Shown here piece by piece: positions 35,960-47,875 of a stretch of DNA of 64,000 nt. The DNA comes from Litsea cubeba (taxonomy: Eukaryota > Streptophyta > Magnoliopsida > Laurales > Lauraceae). The translations under genes and the position numbers were made by a program. The DNA is taken from NCBI GenBank assembly GCA_012931725.1, contig CM022951.1, positions 33,275,308 to 33,339,307 on the forward strand, given 5' to 3'. A model generated the notes under the pieces. It saw nothing but the letters and a program-made list of their open reading frames with translations, did not search any database and had not been told where the DNA came from. The stretch's first letter is position 1. Every line of letters begins with the position of its first letter.

Positions 35960-38057
35960 AGGTCCCTGAACCCACATGTTTGCGTTTTTCTTGACGAAAT
36001 TGCCCTTTCAACCGATTTTGGCACAAAATTTTGAAATTCAAAATTTCAAATCTTTAATTATCCCTCTTCTTCTGTGACAAGGGAGTCACAAATCAGGCAA
36101 TCGAAGATCAGTGTTTTTATTGGATCTGATCCTCGTGAGAGTCACAGATCAGGCGATCGAAGATCAGAGGTGTTCTGATTGACGGATTTTTGGATCTTTT
36201 CCAGCGCTTGCTCGACGTCAGTGTGGAAATGAACTTTCTTCTCTCTGCAAATCAGTCCTATCTCTTCAAATGGCTGGACGACCCCGATCTCATTAATCTG
36301 CCAGGAAGGATCGAAGACGCAGAAGAAGCCTAAGATCGAAGTTGCAGAGGGGAGATCGGTTTCGATCTTTGTTGGGCCACACAATCAGTTGCAGAGGAGA
36401 ATGGAGAAGGGTTCTCAATTTCTACTGGCCCACGCTGGTCAGAGGGGAAGCCGAAAGGAGACGAGCAGTTGGGATCACAGCTCGAGTCTCGCGCCAGAAG
36501 AGTCTCCCATGGCCTCTTCGATGAGGAATTCGAAATTTGCGCTGCCGTCTTCGACGACGAGATTCTCGCCAAAGTCTCCCCTGCATCGTTTGAAATTATT
36601 GTCGGATTCGCCGCTGCTGGCGACGCTGAGCAACAAGGCGGCGCCGCTTCTGCAGAGGTGGAAGGTGGAGGAGGAGGAGAAAGGGGGGCTGTTCACTGCT
36701 GTCATTGGGAAAAAAAAATGCCGTTGCCCGTCACCGGACTCATTCCGATCGTCGCTGACCGCCATCGTCCCGCTGCTGTCGTGCCATCGCCGGATTCTTC
36801 CGCTGCCGTCCCGTCGTGCTGTGCCATCACTGGGGAGGAAGAAGACTCCCCTAGGGTTCTGTTACAGAACCCAAGAAGAAGAAGACGATGATTTGGGTTT
36901 AGTTCTGGGTCAGTTCTAACCTGACCTGCTACGGAAGCCCAGCCTAGATCCTAGACCAGGTGGTGGCAGTTTGACCGGGTTCAACGGCCAGAATTGTTTC
37001 TGGATTTCTGGAGCCATCCGGACTCAGAATTGCATTCCGTTTTTTTTTTGTTGGATTCGTATTATCGACAAAAACTACAAGGTAGACAGAATGGATTGAC
37101 GGTGACAGAGCTTAGTTGCAGGCTTTACTGTAAATTTATCTGATTTTTTTATCAAATTTATCTGTTTTTGGTCAAATTTATCTGAGTTTTGATCAAATTT
37201 ATCTGTTTTTTGTCATATTTATCTGAGTGTTGTTCAAATTTATCTGTTTTTTGTCATATTTTTTTGTATTTTTTGTAAATTTATCTGAGTTTTTTTCAAA
37301 ATTTATTTGAGTTTTTGGTAAATTTATCTCAGTTTTGTTCAAATTTATCTATTTTCTGTCAAATTTATCCGAGTGTTGTTCAAATTTATCTGTTTTCTAT
37401 CATATTTCTTTATATTTTTTGTAAATTTATCTGAGTTTTTTTCAAAATTTATTTGAGTTTTTTAGCAAATTTATTTACGTTTTTTTTAAATCTATATGCG
37501 TTTTTAAAATTTATTTTCGTTATTTTAAATTTATTTGTATTTTTTGAAATTTTCTTTGGATATTTTGAGATTTATTTGAGTCTTTTGAAATTTATTTATA
37601 TTTTCTGAGATTTATTTGGATATTTTAAAACTTATTTGCATCTTTTTAAATTTATTTGCGTTATTTGAAATTTATTTATATTTTCTGAAATTTATTTGGA
37701 TATTTTGAAACTTATTTGCATCTTTTTAAATTTATTTGCGTTATTTGATTATATATTGCTTTTTTTTTTAACTTATTGCATTTTTCGAAATTATTTTATT
37801 TTTTAAAATTTATTTTCGTTTTTTTGAAATTTATTTGTGTGTTTTTAGAAGTTATTTGAAAATCTGGGGATTCCATTAATCGTGGGCAATTAAATGTTAG
37901 TTGGCCATTATTAATGGGATATCCCACCAATCATGGGTTATGATATAAAAAAAGGGTAAACTAGACATTTCAGGTGTGAGAAAGTGTGGGAGGGACCTTT
38001 GGCTCTATGACCTTTTTTTGTGGATCTAAGGCCATAAAGTGTAATGTTCAGGGACCT
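35960..38057. mobile_element. possible non-autonomous DNA element
   Basis: AGGTCCCTGAAC at 35960-35971 and its reverse complement at 38046-38057 bracket about 2.1 kb. Inside is a GC-rich part (36380-36890) with open but unrecognised frames, then a T-rich array. I found no matching target duplication, so the element call is tentative. The frame 36389-36919 (176 codons) has biased composition and no motif. Confidence 0.3.
37130..37860. repeat. T-rich short tandem array
   Basis: About 40 imperfect copies of a 16-21-base unit of the type AAATTTATCTGAGTTTTT, drifting to AAATTTATTTGCGTTATTTG at the right end. Confidence 0.8.
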
Positions 38058-39000
38058 GTCGCCGAATGCCCAAAAAAAAAAGGGCCATAGCTCGGGCTAA
38101 GAACATCAAAAATAAAAAAACTACAAAAAATTGGAGCTTCAAATGATATTGCATTCATAGCTTTAGCTCTACCACACCAATAGAAGCCTTCCTTAATGGA
38201 GCATCCATAAACTGAAGCATCCAAAGTTAAAATAAGATCCGAGGAAAGCCTTGCTCTGGACCTTTGCCACCATGGACAAACACTAGGATCTTTTAGTGCT
38301 TCACTTACAATCCTGCTGTCTAGAAAGCATGCTAGATATAATTTAAACGTTTCTTTGATGATTACCATTGTAGCTTGGAAGAAGTCAACTTCAGCAACAG
38401 TTCCCCACCATAATATGGTATTTGAGTAGTCCTTCAGAATACCCACAGTAGATGTCATTTGAACTGAAAGAAAGAGATTCCAAGGACCTAAAGAGAACAA
38501 GCTGAATTTCTTAGCTGTGCCAACTGAAACAGGAATGCCCCAAGATGCAGCCAGCTGATCATTTATGTCCAGTCATAAAAATGTTGTTCTTGCTTTGATC
38601 TAGCCAAGCACTTCTTTGCAAATTATTTCCCATGGTTGATTCTTACTTTTAGACAGTCTGCAATTCCTTTCTTTCTTTCTTTTTTATAATTGTTGCGATT
38701 CCTTTCTTTCCGGATATTCCATGTAAATTCTAGGAAACATAGTTTTGCTAGAGTGGTGTTACCATCTTTTGCTTTGTCGCAATTGTATAGGAAGTTGGAG
38801 CTGAAGCCTTTAAAACGGTTTGAAACCTTCTCACCATTACCTTTCAATTTCATCTCTCTCCATGTTACCAAACAATTAACTTTTCAAAATGTTTCTGCTT
38901 CTCTTCTCATAATTTTTCTATCGTGCAAGAGTCCCTTAAAGGTTTCCACCTCTTCCACTCTTCCCTCAACCTATTTTTCTTTGTAACCCTTATGCCATAT
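38048..39000 (-). pseudogene. possible LINE reverse-transcriptase C-terminal debris
   Basis: Minus-strand frames include a WNIRKERNRNNYKKERK segment (about 38720) preceded by an IWHKGYKEK-like string, which resembles the zinc-binding C-terminus of plant LINE polyproteins. A second frame at 38500-38048 could be the part after it. Interrupted by stops and too diverged for a firm call; 39001-39260 may belong to it. Confidence 0.3.
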
Positions 39001-39260
39001 ATAATGAATTTGATCTTCATCTTCAATCAGATTTTGCTGTATTGAAATTTAACTTTCCCTTACTACTCACATTATAACTCCTCTCCCCTTCCCCATAATT
39101 TCTTACAATTCCTCCTCCTCAATCGGTACCTCCAACCACCACAACTGTGTCGGAACTTTCTTCCCAAAACCATGATTGCGTCCATGCAAGTGTACTCTTC
39201 CAAGCATGCTCGATAAGCCCACCATACTTTGGTTATTATATGAATGAATGCATACAGCAT

Positions 39261-40403
39261 GGTTTTTGTTAATTTTGGGCCTGTGATTTCAGGGAGCCAA
39301 AAATTTTAACCTGCTTATTTGGCCCATTGCCCACCTTCTTTACATCTGCCTGTGATTAGCCTTATCTTCCTCAGTGTTAAAGGAGCCTTATCTTCCTTAT
39401 TTTCTGCTCCAAGATAATGTTTATATTTTACCATATTTTACCTTTTATTAGGAATGTATTTGATATTGACGAGCGGAATTATTTTGACTTATGTCTCTTT
39501 TCTCAAGTGGGGGAAATATTCCTAAATACAATCCAATATCATTAGTTATGTTGATCCCCTCGATGGCTGTATTTTCTAACTAGCTTTTGTTGTATAATTA
39601 TACAATATTGATTTGATTCTCTGTACTTCATCACTCTTATTGGAGTTATATTGCATATGTTACTGTCTATGACCCATATCTCTAATGAAACAGGGTAAAC
39701 TTTCCCAAGCTTTTAGGATCTATTTGCAAACAACATTACAGTAATTATAACATTAATTTGTTGCATTTCTGCATTCATATTGGAGTTTGGGTTTTGATGT
39801 ATGTTCTTCCCTTCTAACATAGATGGAATGTTTGAATATGCTTTTTGTTTGGCTAGAACTCCAAAGCAACAATGCTTTAACGATTTAAGGTGGACAAATG
39901 TTTTTCCAGTTCCCTACCAAATTTTTGGTACCATGAGAAACTGAAAAAAACATGAAAGTGACATCGCTTTTTACAGTGGAATGGATGGGATTGTTCAAAC
40001 GTCTCTTGGTTTGAAAGATTATAATGTCTATTATTCTACCAAAATATAAAGTACATAAGGTGCATGCAACAGTGTGGTCTAGAAATACTTACTAATGCTA
40101 ATGCTTGGGTATGTTTGATCATCTGCATTGATGGCAATCATATATTTGCAGTTCGGTATGTGCTTTGTGGGATTTCATCTTAGAAACTCAATTCAAACTT
40201 GATCACTTTGCTCTAATTATGGTTTGCATTCATTACTTTCCTGTTGATGATAATTATTGGGATTCAAATCTGTTACGATTCCACATGTTTCTTATGAATA
40301 ATCTACATTAAATGAATATTATATTTCAGAGTCATGACATACATGGAAGAGTATATGTGAACATCAATGCACGGGTACAACGTATTGTTAATCTTTCATA
40401 TAT

Positions 40404-40449
<46 letters not shown>

Positions 40450-40691
40450 ACACACACACGCAGTATTTGCAGATTTTTATAAAACAAATGTAAATCTTAA
40501 GAAAATATTTAGCTAACTCAACATATATGGGACAAGCTTTTGTTGATGATGATATTGATCAATTTGTTTAGGGAGAGGCTTGATTGGTCCAATGGCTTAG
40601 CCTGATGTAGGTGGAAGTACTTTAACTGCTGAAAGTACCAAACACATTGTGTGGCCAACATTTGCAACTAGGGACTGGTGACCTCAGACTT
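39261..40691. other. no gene confirmed; (CT)n microsatellite
   Basis: Mostly AT-rich. A perfect (CT)n run of about 40 bases is at 40405-40444, followed by CACACACAC. A short exon-like stretch flanked by AG and GT lies near 40331-40375 but encodes too little to identify. Confidence 0.45.
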
Positions 40692-40725
40692 TCAGCACTA
40701 CTAGAAAATCCTCTTTTGGCACACC

Positions 40726-40820
40726 AGAACGCGGGCGGCCGCTTCTGGCGGTCGCAAATAGACTCATTAGCGACCGCCAGAGGGCTCATTAGCGACCGCT
40801 TATGGCGGTCGCTAATGCCC
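40726..40820. repeat. left subterminal repeats of the CACTA element
   Basis: Repeats of GCGACCGCC and its complement GGCGGTCGC, probable transposase binding sites in this family. Confidence 0.7.
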
Positions 40821-41122
40821 TTTAATAAACCCGCCCGAGCCCATTTTCCTTTCACTTTTCTCTTCCCCCTTTTTTCCCCTCTGCTCCCGCTCTGCTCCCG
40901 CGTGACCTCTTCCTTTCCCTCTCCATTTTCATTTTCCCCCACACTCGTCTCTCTCTCGGTCTCTCCCCAGTTCCCGTGAAGCTCTCCCGGTTGTCATCTC
41001 GGCGCTCGATCTCTCCGACGAAGGTAGCCCAGTTCGCGCGAACTCTCCGACGTCTCTCCCGGTTGTCATCTCGTCTCTCTGTCTCTTCTGCACGGGCTGT
41101 GCGACCCTCCTTCAGCCACGCC

Positions 41123-41270
41123 GCCGATCTGCCACCGCCTTCTTCCCCGGCCGGCGGCGTCTATCCTCCTCAAGACTCGAAGGAGGCCGAGGCCAAGACG
41201 GAGGAGAAGGTCGACTATTTGAATCTCCCCTGCCCCATTCCCTACGAAGAAATCCAAAGAGAAGCTCTCA
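41123..41270 (+). pseudogene. TOM40: captured TOM40 exon 1
   Basis: TOM40 is the channel protein of the mitochondrial outer-membrane import complex. The stretch begins ADLPPPSSPAGG, matching the plant TOM40 N-terminus except that its start Met is gone, and continues EEKVDYLNLPCPIPYEEIQ then REAL. It ends with a single A before GTAGGT. A phase-1 break there fits the Met that follows REAL in TOM40, so the original exon border is kept. An in-frame Met upstream (40976) extends the frame with a Ser/Arg-rich stretch from non-TOM40 sequence. Only about 49 codons are present. The rest of the gene, including the beta barrel, is absent. Confidence 0.82.
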
Positions 41271-41371
41271 GTAGGTCTCGACTCCCTTCTCCGATTTCTT
41301 TGATTTACTCCAAGCCTAGGTGTTTTATTATCATCATTTATTATTATTTTTTTTTGTGATGTTATTTATAG

Positions 41372-42129
41372 ACATGGAATCCCATCAACAACAAGAAGTT
41401 TGAGTCTCTTTCCTATCTGCCACATCTCTCCGAGGATTCAATCACCAAGGAGATAGATTACATGCTCTCCAAGGGCTGGGTCCCTTGCTTGGAATTCGAT
41501 GAGGTACCCCACTTTCTCTCTTCTTCTCGGTATAAAAAAGAATCATCATTTCCATCACAAAATTACGCAACCCATTTGATAGATCCTTTCAAAAAAAATC
41601 CAACCATGATCACTTGATCAAGGACAAACTACCTCTTAAATCAGAACTTTTTGATAGACCAGTAAGTAACTGGGGTGGTTGATCCAATTATATCTGGGGT
41701 AAAACTGCATAAATCTGACCTGTTCCTCAAATGGGTCCAAATGAGAATGGGCAGTTGATCAGAATTCACAGTGATTTGGCAATCAGACGCTAACCATTCA
41801 GCCCAAAATTAGCAATAGATGGATGGTCTAGATATATTATACTATCCTGACTCATTATATATCTGTCCATTAAATGTATCTTGATCTTGTTGATGATGGT
41901 GAAGGTGGGCCATGTGCATAGGACCAACAGCCAGATTCCTGGTTACTATGATGGGAGGTATTGGACGATGTGGAAGCTACCCATGTTTGGATGCTTGGAT
42001 TCAACCCAAGTGCACAATGAGATCAAAGAGTGCAAGATGGCCTACCCAAAAGCCTATATTCGGTGTTTGGCCTTCGACGGCGAACACCAGTGCCAGTGCA
42101 TGGCTTTTGTCATTCAAAAGCCCTCCTGA
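41372..42129 (+). pseudogene. rbcS: captured Rubisco small subunit exons
   Basis: Exon 41372-41503 encodes WNPINNKKFESLSYLPHLSE up to GWVPCLEFDE. A 401-base GT-AG intron follows (41504-41904). Exon 41905-42129 encodes VGHVHRTNSQI, PGYYDGRYWTMWKLPMFGC and QCMAFVIQKPS before TGA. This covers nearly all of the mature small subunit, with no stop or frameshift in either exon. The transit-peptide exon is missing. Joining to the TOM40 donor would put it out of frame, so I expect no Rubisco subunit from it. The sequence differs from common leaf forms in the VGHVHRTNSQ region and may come from a divergent rbcS paralogue. The following 200 bases may be its 3' UTR. Confidence 0.88.
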
Positions 42130-43179
42130 GTCCTAATCCAAGCTCTCAGACTTCTATCTATGTTGCAGAATAAGAAGAACAAGAAGGGGAGGAAAAATAA
42201 GATGGTCTTTGTGACATGTTTGGGTGTTGAAATCAGTATATTTGATAAATTTCTGGGTGGTATTAGAGATGGTCCTCCTTTTCTTTATAGCTTTCTTCCT
42301 TGTTAGTAGGCTTTTTCTTATTAACTCACTTTCCAGTGTTGACTGATGTGGAGTGTTTTAGCTTTTAAAATATGATATTGGGTGATTATAATAATGTGAT
42401 AAGCACATGGTTTTGTGAGGGTGGGTTTGGGTTACAGTGGTGGGAAAATATGGGTAAGCTGTTTTGCTGGTTGATTGGTTAAAGGCTGCTTTGGGCAGAA
42501 ACCATATTACATGGATCATGTCTTTATGTTTTTTGTCAACGGATCCATTCCAGGTTATTAATGTGATGCCGGTTGTGGTGCTACCAAGGTGCATTAGTCT
42601 TCAGTGTTCATACTATCAGAGAATGTTCAAAAGGGCTAGTAAATTTCACTGTTAAAGCAACTCTCCTCCGAGTGGATCTACCTGATAAGAGAACAGATTT
42701 GCAAGTACATTCTTTTACTGTGAGGAGGGATACTTGTACACATTTGGTTTTTAGTTTGTGTTCAGAAAGTTGCAAGGATTAATTCTTTATTCATAGGAGA
42801 CATTTGACTGATAGAGAAAAGATACAAGACGCTTTTTCTTTTCTATTGTGTTATTTTCTGTTTGTGTTTTTCTTTTTCTGCATTGGAAGAAAAATGCAAG
42901 GTTTCACCTTAGAGGCCACTGGGTGGATCTTTCTACTTTAATATCTCAATGTATTTTTATTTAGTATTTCCTATTGCAACTTTCAAGGACATTAAAGTTT
43001 GAACTGTAATGTTGACTTGACAAAGATCTGCTATGCAAACTAACTTTTGTGCATTTCTCACGGCAAAAGATACTCATTTAATATCAGGGTCCTACAATAT
43101 GGATTTTTATGCCTAGGTCTATTTGCTGGGAATCGGTTCTAGTAGTTTTTATAGTGTGCATCTTTGTTGTGTTTGACAG

Positions 43180-43800
43180 GCAATGATTCCACTCCAGGTG
43201 CACCTCATAACAGGGTCGGGCATGTTTCACACAGTGTGCTGCTTGGAACTTTAAATGTCAGGGACCAAGGCATTGAGACTGAAGGAGCACAAGAGAATGC
43301 AGGCAGCAGGAGTCAGGGACAGCCAGCACAGCCTTTCTTCAATCTCCCATTTCAAGCTCTGCATGGGATGGTAGCAGTTCCTTCACTACAAATGGTTGTT
43401 GTTTCTTCATCCACTTTAAGTTCTTACTACTAATTGTATTTCTTGGTGATTCTCTTTTGACACCTTATTTGTATGTAGTTCAGGTCATTCCTGATTCTTT
43501 GACAACACTTTCTGAGTTCATAAACCGCATGGAGCTGGCATTATCTCCAAATGGTGACATTTCTGGGTGCATTTTCCATTTTTGTGTGATAACTGATAAC
43601 CAATTTGATTCTTTGTTTAATTCAATCTTTTTGTAATTTATATAGGTAATTCGACACCCTCTTCCCTCACCAATGTTAGAGAACCAAGGCAAGAATCTTC
43701 TTCTTCTACTGCACGGGGATTGCCAACACCTGAGGTATTAGTGACTGTTATGCGACAAGCACAGCAACTCCTTAGTGGCCCTGCAAGTGCTGCACTTTTG
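43180..43800 (+). pseudogene. captured exons of a BAG6-like ubiquitin-domain gene
   Basis: Three exons with consistent splice phases: 43180-43394 (NDSTPGAPHNRVGHVSHS), 43484-43553 (VIPDSLTTLSEFINRMELAL) and 43646-43800 (ARGLPTPEVLVTVMRQAQQL). The last two join in phase 1 across a GT-AG intron. The motifs match the middle part of plant ubiquitin-like/BAG6-type proteins, which act as chaperones in protein quality control. The N-terminal ubiquitin domain and the C-terminus are not present. The donor after 43394 (GTTGTT) is weak. Family identity is from memory of conserved phrases. Confidence 0.65.
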
Positions 43801-44612
43801 GTAAATATTATATCCCTTGCTGTATTCTGGTTCAGATAGATTCTTCAGATGGATTCTTTTTTGCCAGTTGTTCATGTTGGTATTTGAATATAATTTTGTC
43901 ACTCAAATGAAATGGAAAAGAAAGGGACATGTTCATCATGAGAGTGGAACTTTGTAGAGTGCAGCATGTTCTTCTGTTGCTCTGTATTCCGATTTCGGAA
44001 GCTTTAGATGTCTGAACAATGGCGGTTAAATGTTTTCTATGCAGCTCAGTTTATAGTATCTTTTCATCCCTCGACTCTTGGATTTACTGTTGACTAAACT
44101 CTTTTCTTTTTCCGTTTTTCCTTTTAATGGGAGTCGAGAGAAACTTAGGATCACTTCGGCTCCATGGATTTCTATTATACGAAAACCTTGATTCTAAGAT
44201 CTCTGAATTCATGGGCTACAAAATTTTATATTAGTCAAGATGTTTCCACCTTAGTCCTTTTGGGCTACAAAATTAAAAAAGATAACAGGTTCTTTGTAGT
44301 TCAACATCTTTTATTTTACATTATATTTCTTAGAAGTTCTTGTTAGGCTTTTATGTACCTTAGGATTTTGATATCAGATATTTGTCAAAGATTATATTGA
44401 TCATTGGTGTCTTCTATTTCACTAACTAATCTTTGACATAAATGGATATGCTCCTAGCTCAAATCAGAATGGATTTTTTCTAGATGCTTATGTGGCAGGA
44501 GCTGACTTCATTTCTTTTGCTTCTCTTTTGGCGTAGCATACATCATCTTGTTCTTTTTGTCTACTTTTGATGCACTTTTAAAGTGTTCACGTTTTCATTT
44601 CATGTGATGCAG

Positions 44613-44692
44613 ATAGAAAACCTTTGCAAAGACATGGCGGAAGGCTTGAGCACAATGAGACATACTGTGGTTCTTGCTATGGTACAGAAATG
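44613..44692 (+). other. exon-like segment of unknown origin
   Basis: Flanked by GATGCAG and GTATGT, it reads IENLCKDMAEGLSTMRHTVV then LAMVQK without a stop. It may be a further BAG6-like exon or a fourth captured gene. I do not recognise it. Confidence 0.4.
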
Positions 44693-45039
44693 GTATGTTT
44701 TCCAGTTTGCTTTATGTGCATTGTGTTTGGTTAGGTTTGGGTTGAGCACTATAAATAACATGTATAGGATCATCCCTAAATGGACCCATTTATCAATCGG
44801 GTTAAAATGTCAACACGAACCCAACCAATAAATTAATAAGGGCTCAATCCGAACCCACAATGAACAGATTGGGTTTAGGTTGGATTGGTGGAATATAGTG
44901 TAATTTGTTGTGCTTGTTGGGGTTTTTTTTTTTTTTTTTTTTTTTATTTTTTATTTATGAAATGATAGCATTGGTTGTTAGCAAATGAATGGTTATGATT
45001 TATTTTAATGTTTGAAAGAGATTTTGATGGTGTTAATAC

Positions 45040-45178
45040 ATGCCCTTTACGAAGGGGGTCCGGGGGTATCCCCCGGCGGGGGTCGAGCTGACCGGTCAGC
45101 TCGCGGGGGCCCAGGGGGCAGCGCCCCCGGCGGGGGTTCGGGGGCAGCGCCCCCGAAAAAAAAAAAAAAAAAAAAAAA
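45040..45178 (+). repeat. GC-rich palindromic module with A-tail, copy 2
   Basis: GAAGGGGGTCCGGGGGTATC, then GAGCTGACCGGTCAGCTC, then CGGGGGCAGCGCCCCCG and about 25 A. It has the same order as the copy at 20158-20300 on the other strand, although the two sit in unrelated transposons. Confidence 0.65.
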
Positions 45179-45220
45179 GGAAACCGATACAAATCTTTTT
45201 TTTTTAAAAAAATTAAAAGT

Positions 45221-45500
45221 ATTAGCGACCGCCAATGGCGGTCGCTAATACTTTTTTAAAAGTTTTTGTTGATTATTAGCGACCGCCAATGGCGGTCGCT
45301 AATATTATTTAAATTTTTTTACTTGAGTATTAGCGACCGCCAATGGCGGTCGCTAATACTTATCGACCGTCAATGGCGGTCGCTAATAACCTTTAGAGAC
45401 GAGGTTTTCGCGGCGGCTACTAAGCGGTCGCTAGGCGGTCGCTAAAGATTATTAGCGACCGCCAGGAGACTTTTAGCGACGGCTACTGGCGGCCGCTAAA
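45221..45500. repeat. right subterminal repeats of the CACTA element
   Basis: Four near-perfect palindromes GCGACCGCCAATGGCGGTCG at intervals of 40-60 bases, then degenerate copies up to the terminal inverted repeat. Confidence 0.8.
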
Positions 45501-45522
45501 AGTCATTTTTCTAGTAGTGCAG

Positions 45523-46579
45523 CTTGATGTGTTTGAATATTTAGGTCATTCAACACTAAACATAAATTTCATGAGAAGTTTCTTTTGGTTAGATAAATTG
45601 AAATGACAAGGCCATTGCTTTGTATTTTAGTTGGTGTTTTTCGGTATTTGTTGTCCCGTGTTTGTCTAAGATATTTTTTGGCTTAGTTTTTCATTTTATG
45701 GAGCAATAAAATTTACAATTTAAAAAAAGGACATTGCTTTTGTGCAATGGTAAAAGCTTGGGCTATCATGCGTGGTGTAGTGCTGTGAGCAGCCTCTTTG
45801 TGCACAATATGTTAAAAGGTAAGTCTGTCTCCAATCTAGGCCCTCACAGGACCCTACTTTGCTAGGCCTGCACTGGGTGATGGCCTTCTAAAAAAATGAT
45901 AAAGCCCATGCCGATGCTTTGGAGTTTTGACAAAGTCCAAACATCTGCAAAACAAGATCATCCAAGATTTTAGATCAAACTTATAAGTAGCACAAATAAT
46001 AATCATTGTGAATCTGTTTTCTTATTTAAAGACACTAATCACGTTTTCTTATATGAATTTGTTTTATATTTCATTTCCTGCTTCCGCCAAACTCAGAAGC
46101 AATTGTTTCATCGGGGTAATTAGCTTTATCAAGGTTAAATGATGCTTAAGAATCACCATGTATTATGCATTGGGCAGAAAGATCTATTTCAGAGTTTGAA
46201 ATAAGAATCCGTGGAAACAATGACAACAATCATGCCCATGCATTTACTTCCCTATGGCTTAAATTCGTTCAGTATTTTTCTTAGACATCACAAGTTGGGC
46301 TCCATCAATTCAATGTAAAATGTCAATGAGCTATATGTATATATACAATTTTTTTTCATTGCAAATGGTTGCTAGCCTGTGCTTAACACGGGCATCCTTT
46401 TCTAGTCTTTTTGTTGATGACAGATAAGAGAAGTGACAAACAACTCTCAACTGGCAGGAAAACAAATGGCGGGAGGTAGTGAGAGCTTCAACTCAATTGG
46501 CAGGTATGGCCAAGCACTGTCTCCATGTCTCAAATGAATGTACCACCATCATCATTAGCAATTTTTTTTTTTTTAAATT
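45523..46579. other. no gene confirmed
   Basis: Spacer between the CACTA element and element D. At 46424-46503 an open stretch between CAG and GTATGG reads IREVTNNSQLAGKQMAGGSE, which looks like an exon but is not recognised. Confidence 0.4.
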
Positions 46580-46584
46580 GTCTC

Positions 46585-47435
46585 TGTAGGTGCAAAAAAT
46601 ATTACCCACAAGAATAGGGGGTGCCTTAGAGGACTTATCCAGATGAGATTAGGGACACCGATGCCTGCGCCTGGAGCCTGAGAAAAGGAAGAAGAAACGT
46701 AGGTCAGAGGACCCTGGCCTGGGCGGCGCAAGGCTCTCCGATGCCTAAGTCAGTATATGAACTGGACAGAGGATGGAGATTTTTGGGGAAGAAGATGGCG
46801 TACCAGAATGGTCTCTGCATTGGCCTCCCCGCTCTGGAGCTGTAGCTGTGTTTATATAGAGGAAGAGAGGAGAAGAGAGGGGACAAAAAGGTAGGAACTT
46901 GTCTCATCATAGCCCACTCTGTCAGGTACTAGGGAGGCGCAGTCCTATCGTAGCCTACTTTTCTTTAATTGCAGTCCCATCGAGCCTCATCATGGCACTT
47001 TGGGAGCTGTGGACGGCGATCTATCAGGAGATATGGGCTATCCCTTTGTCTTGTCGCACGGGCCGTAGCGTGCTTGAGCGTCTATGGGAGGACAACTGTC
47101 AGTGCTCAGTACTTTCATCGGTATGAGGCGCTTGGCCGAGATGGAGTGTCTCGCCGGGTGAGGACCTGGCGGAGATGTAGGGCCCTGGCACTGTTGCCGA
47201 AGTGGAAGGGGCTGGCACTGTCGCCGAGCTGGGCAGCCGAAGTCGGGACGACATGGCTTGGCTAGAGACTTCTGGCAAAGGTGCCGAGATGAAGCACTAG
47301 GCCGAAGTAGGGTGCTTTGGCCGAAGTGGATCCTGCCGAGGTGAAATGCCTGGCTGAGATGGACCTAGCTGGTGCGGGAACCCGAGATGGATCATCTGGC
47401 CGGGACTCTGATGAGTTCGGGAATTTCCCCACACA
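46585..47435 (-). repeat. 3' LTR of element D
   Basis: TGTAGGTGC...CCCCACACA. The minus-strand TATA box (TATATAAA) is at 46851-46858. Differs from the other LTR by a handful of substitutions. Confidence 0.92.
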
Positions 47436-47452
47436 AAGCCCCCCAGCTTCTG
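47436..47452 (-). other. polypurine tract of element D
   Basis: The minus strand reads AGCTGGGGGGCTTT directly before the LTR, the expected primer for plus-strand synthesis. Confidence 0.75.
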
Positions 47453-47875
47453 AGCTCATTAGACTTCTCTTTGAGGTCAGAAGCTAAGTATCATGGAGGA
47501 TAACACTTGTGCCTTGGAGCTGTTTGTCGCTTGAGATTGATGGTCCAGTCAACCGATTCATCACCAACTAAGAGATCGAGACATGACCAGCTGGCCCGTC
47601 GCCAGAGGCGCAGCCCCATTGGAAGTATTCTGGTGATGCTGCCGAGGTGACCAGTGTAACTGCCAACCTGGAATCTGGCACTGATGCCGAGCTGAGGACT
47701 GTCATGAGGCCGAGGAGGTGATATGGAACAGTCTCTACGGCATTCTTGTTGAGCTGCCATTGGCCGAAATGGTTAGCTTTGGCCGAGACGAACTGCTTGT
47801 GCGCCGAGGTGGACTCAGAATACCGCTGGTCTCGGCTATGTGAGCATGAGTTCAGCAACGGTCTTTGAGGGGTGT

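Larger units (their letters stand above)
40695..45519. mobile_element. non-autonomous CACTA (EnSpm) transposon carrying gene fragments
   Basis: Left end CACTACTAGAAAA at 40695, right end TTTTTCTAGTAGTG at 45519, flanked by the three-base target duplication CAG (40692-40694 and 45520-45522). This is the standard CACTA signature. Both ends carry subterminal repeats made of GCGACCGCC and GGCGGTCGC. No transposase is present. The 4.8 kb interior holds exon-intron pieces of TOM40, the Rubisco small subunit and a BAG6-like gene, all on the plus strand, plus a GC-rich module. The TSD is only three bases, so it adds modest weight; the TIRs and subterminal arrays carry the call. Confidence 0.88.

Noticed and set aside
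36389..36919. 176-codon frame and its shadows
   Set aside because: GC-rich low-complexity sequence, open in several frames at once, no domain seen.
40622..40979. 106- and 110-codon frames at the CACTA left end
   Set aside because: They translate the subterminal repeats and CT-rich sequence.
41372..42129. Functional Rubisco small subunit gene
   Set aside because: No transit-peptide exon, out of frame with the upstream captured exon, and enclosed by CACTA ends.
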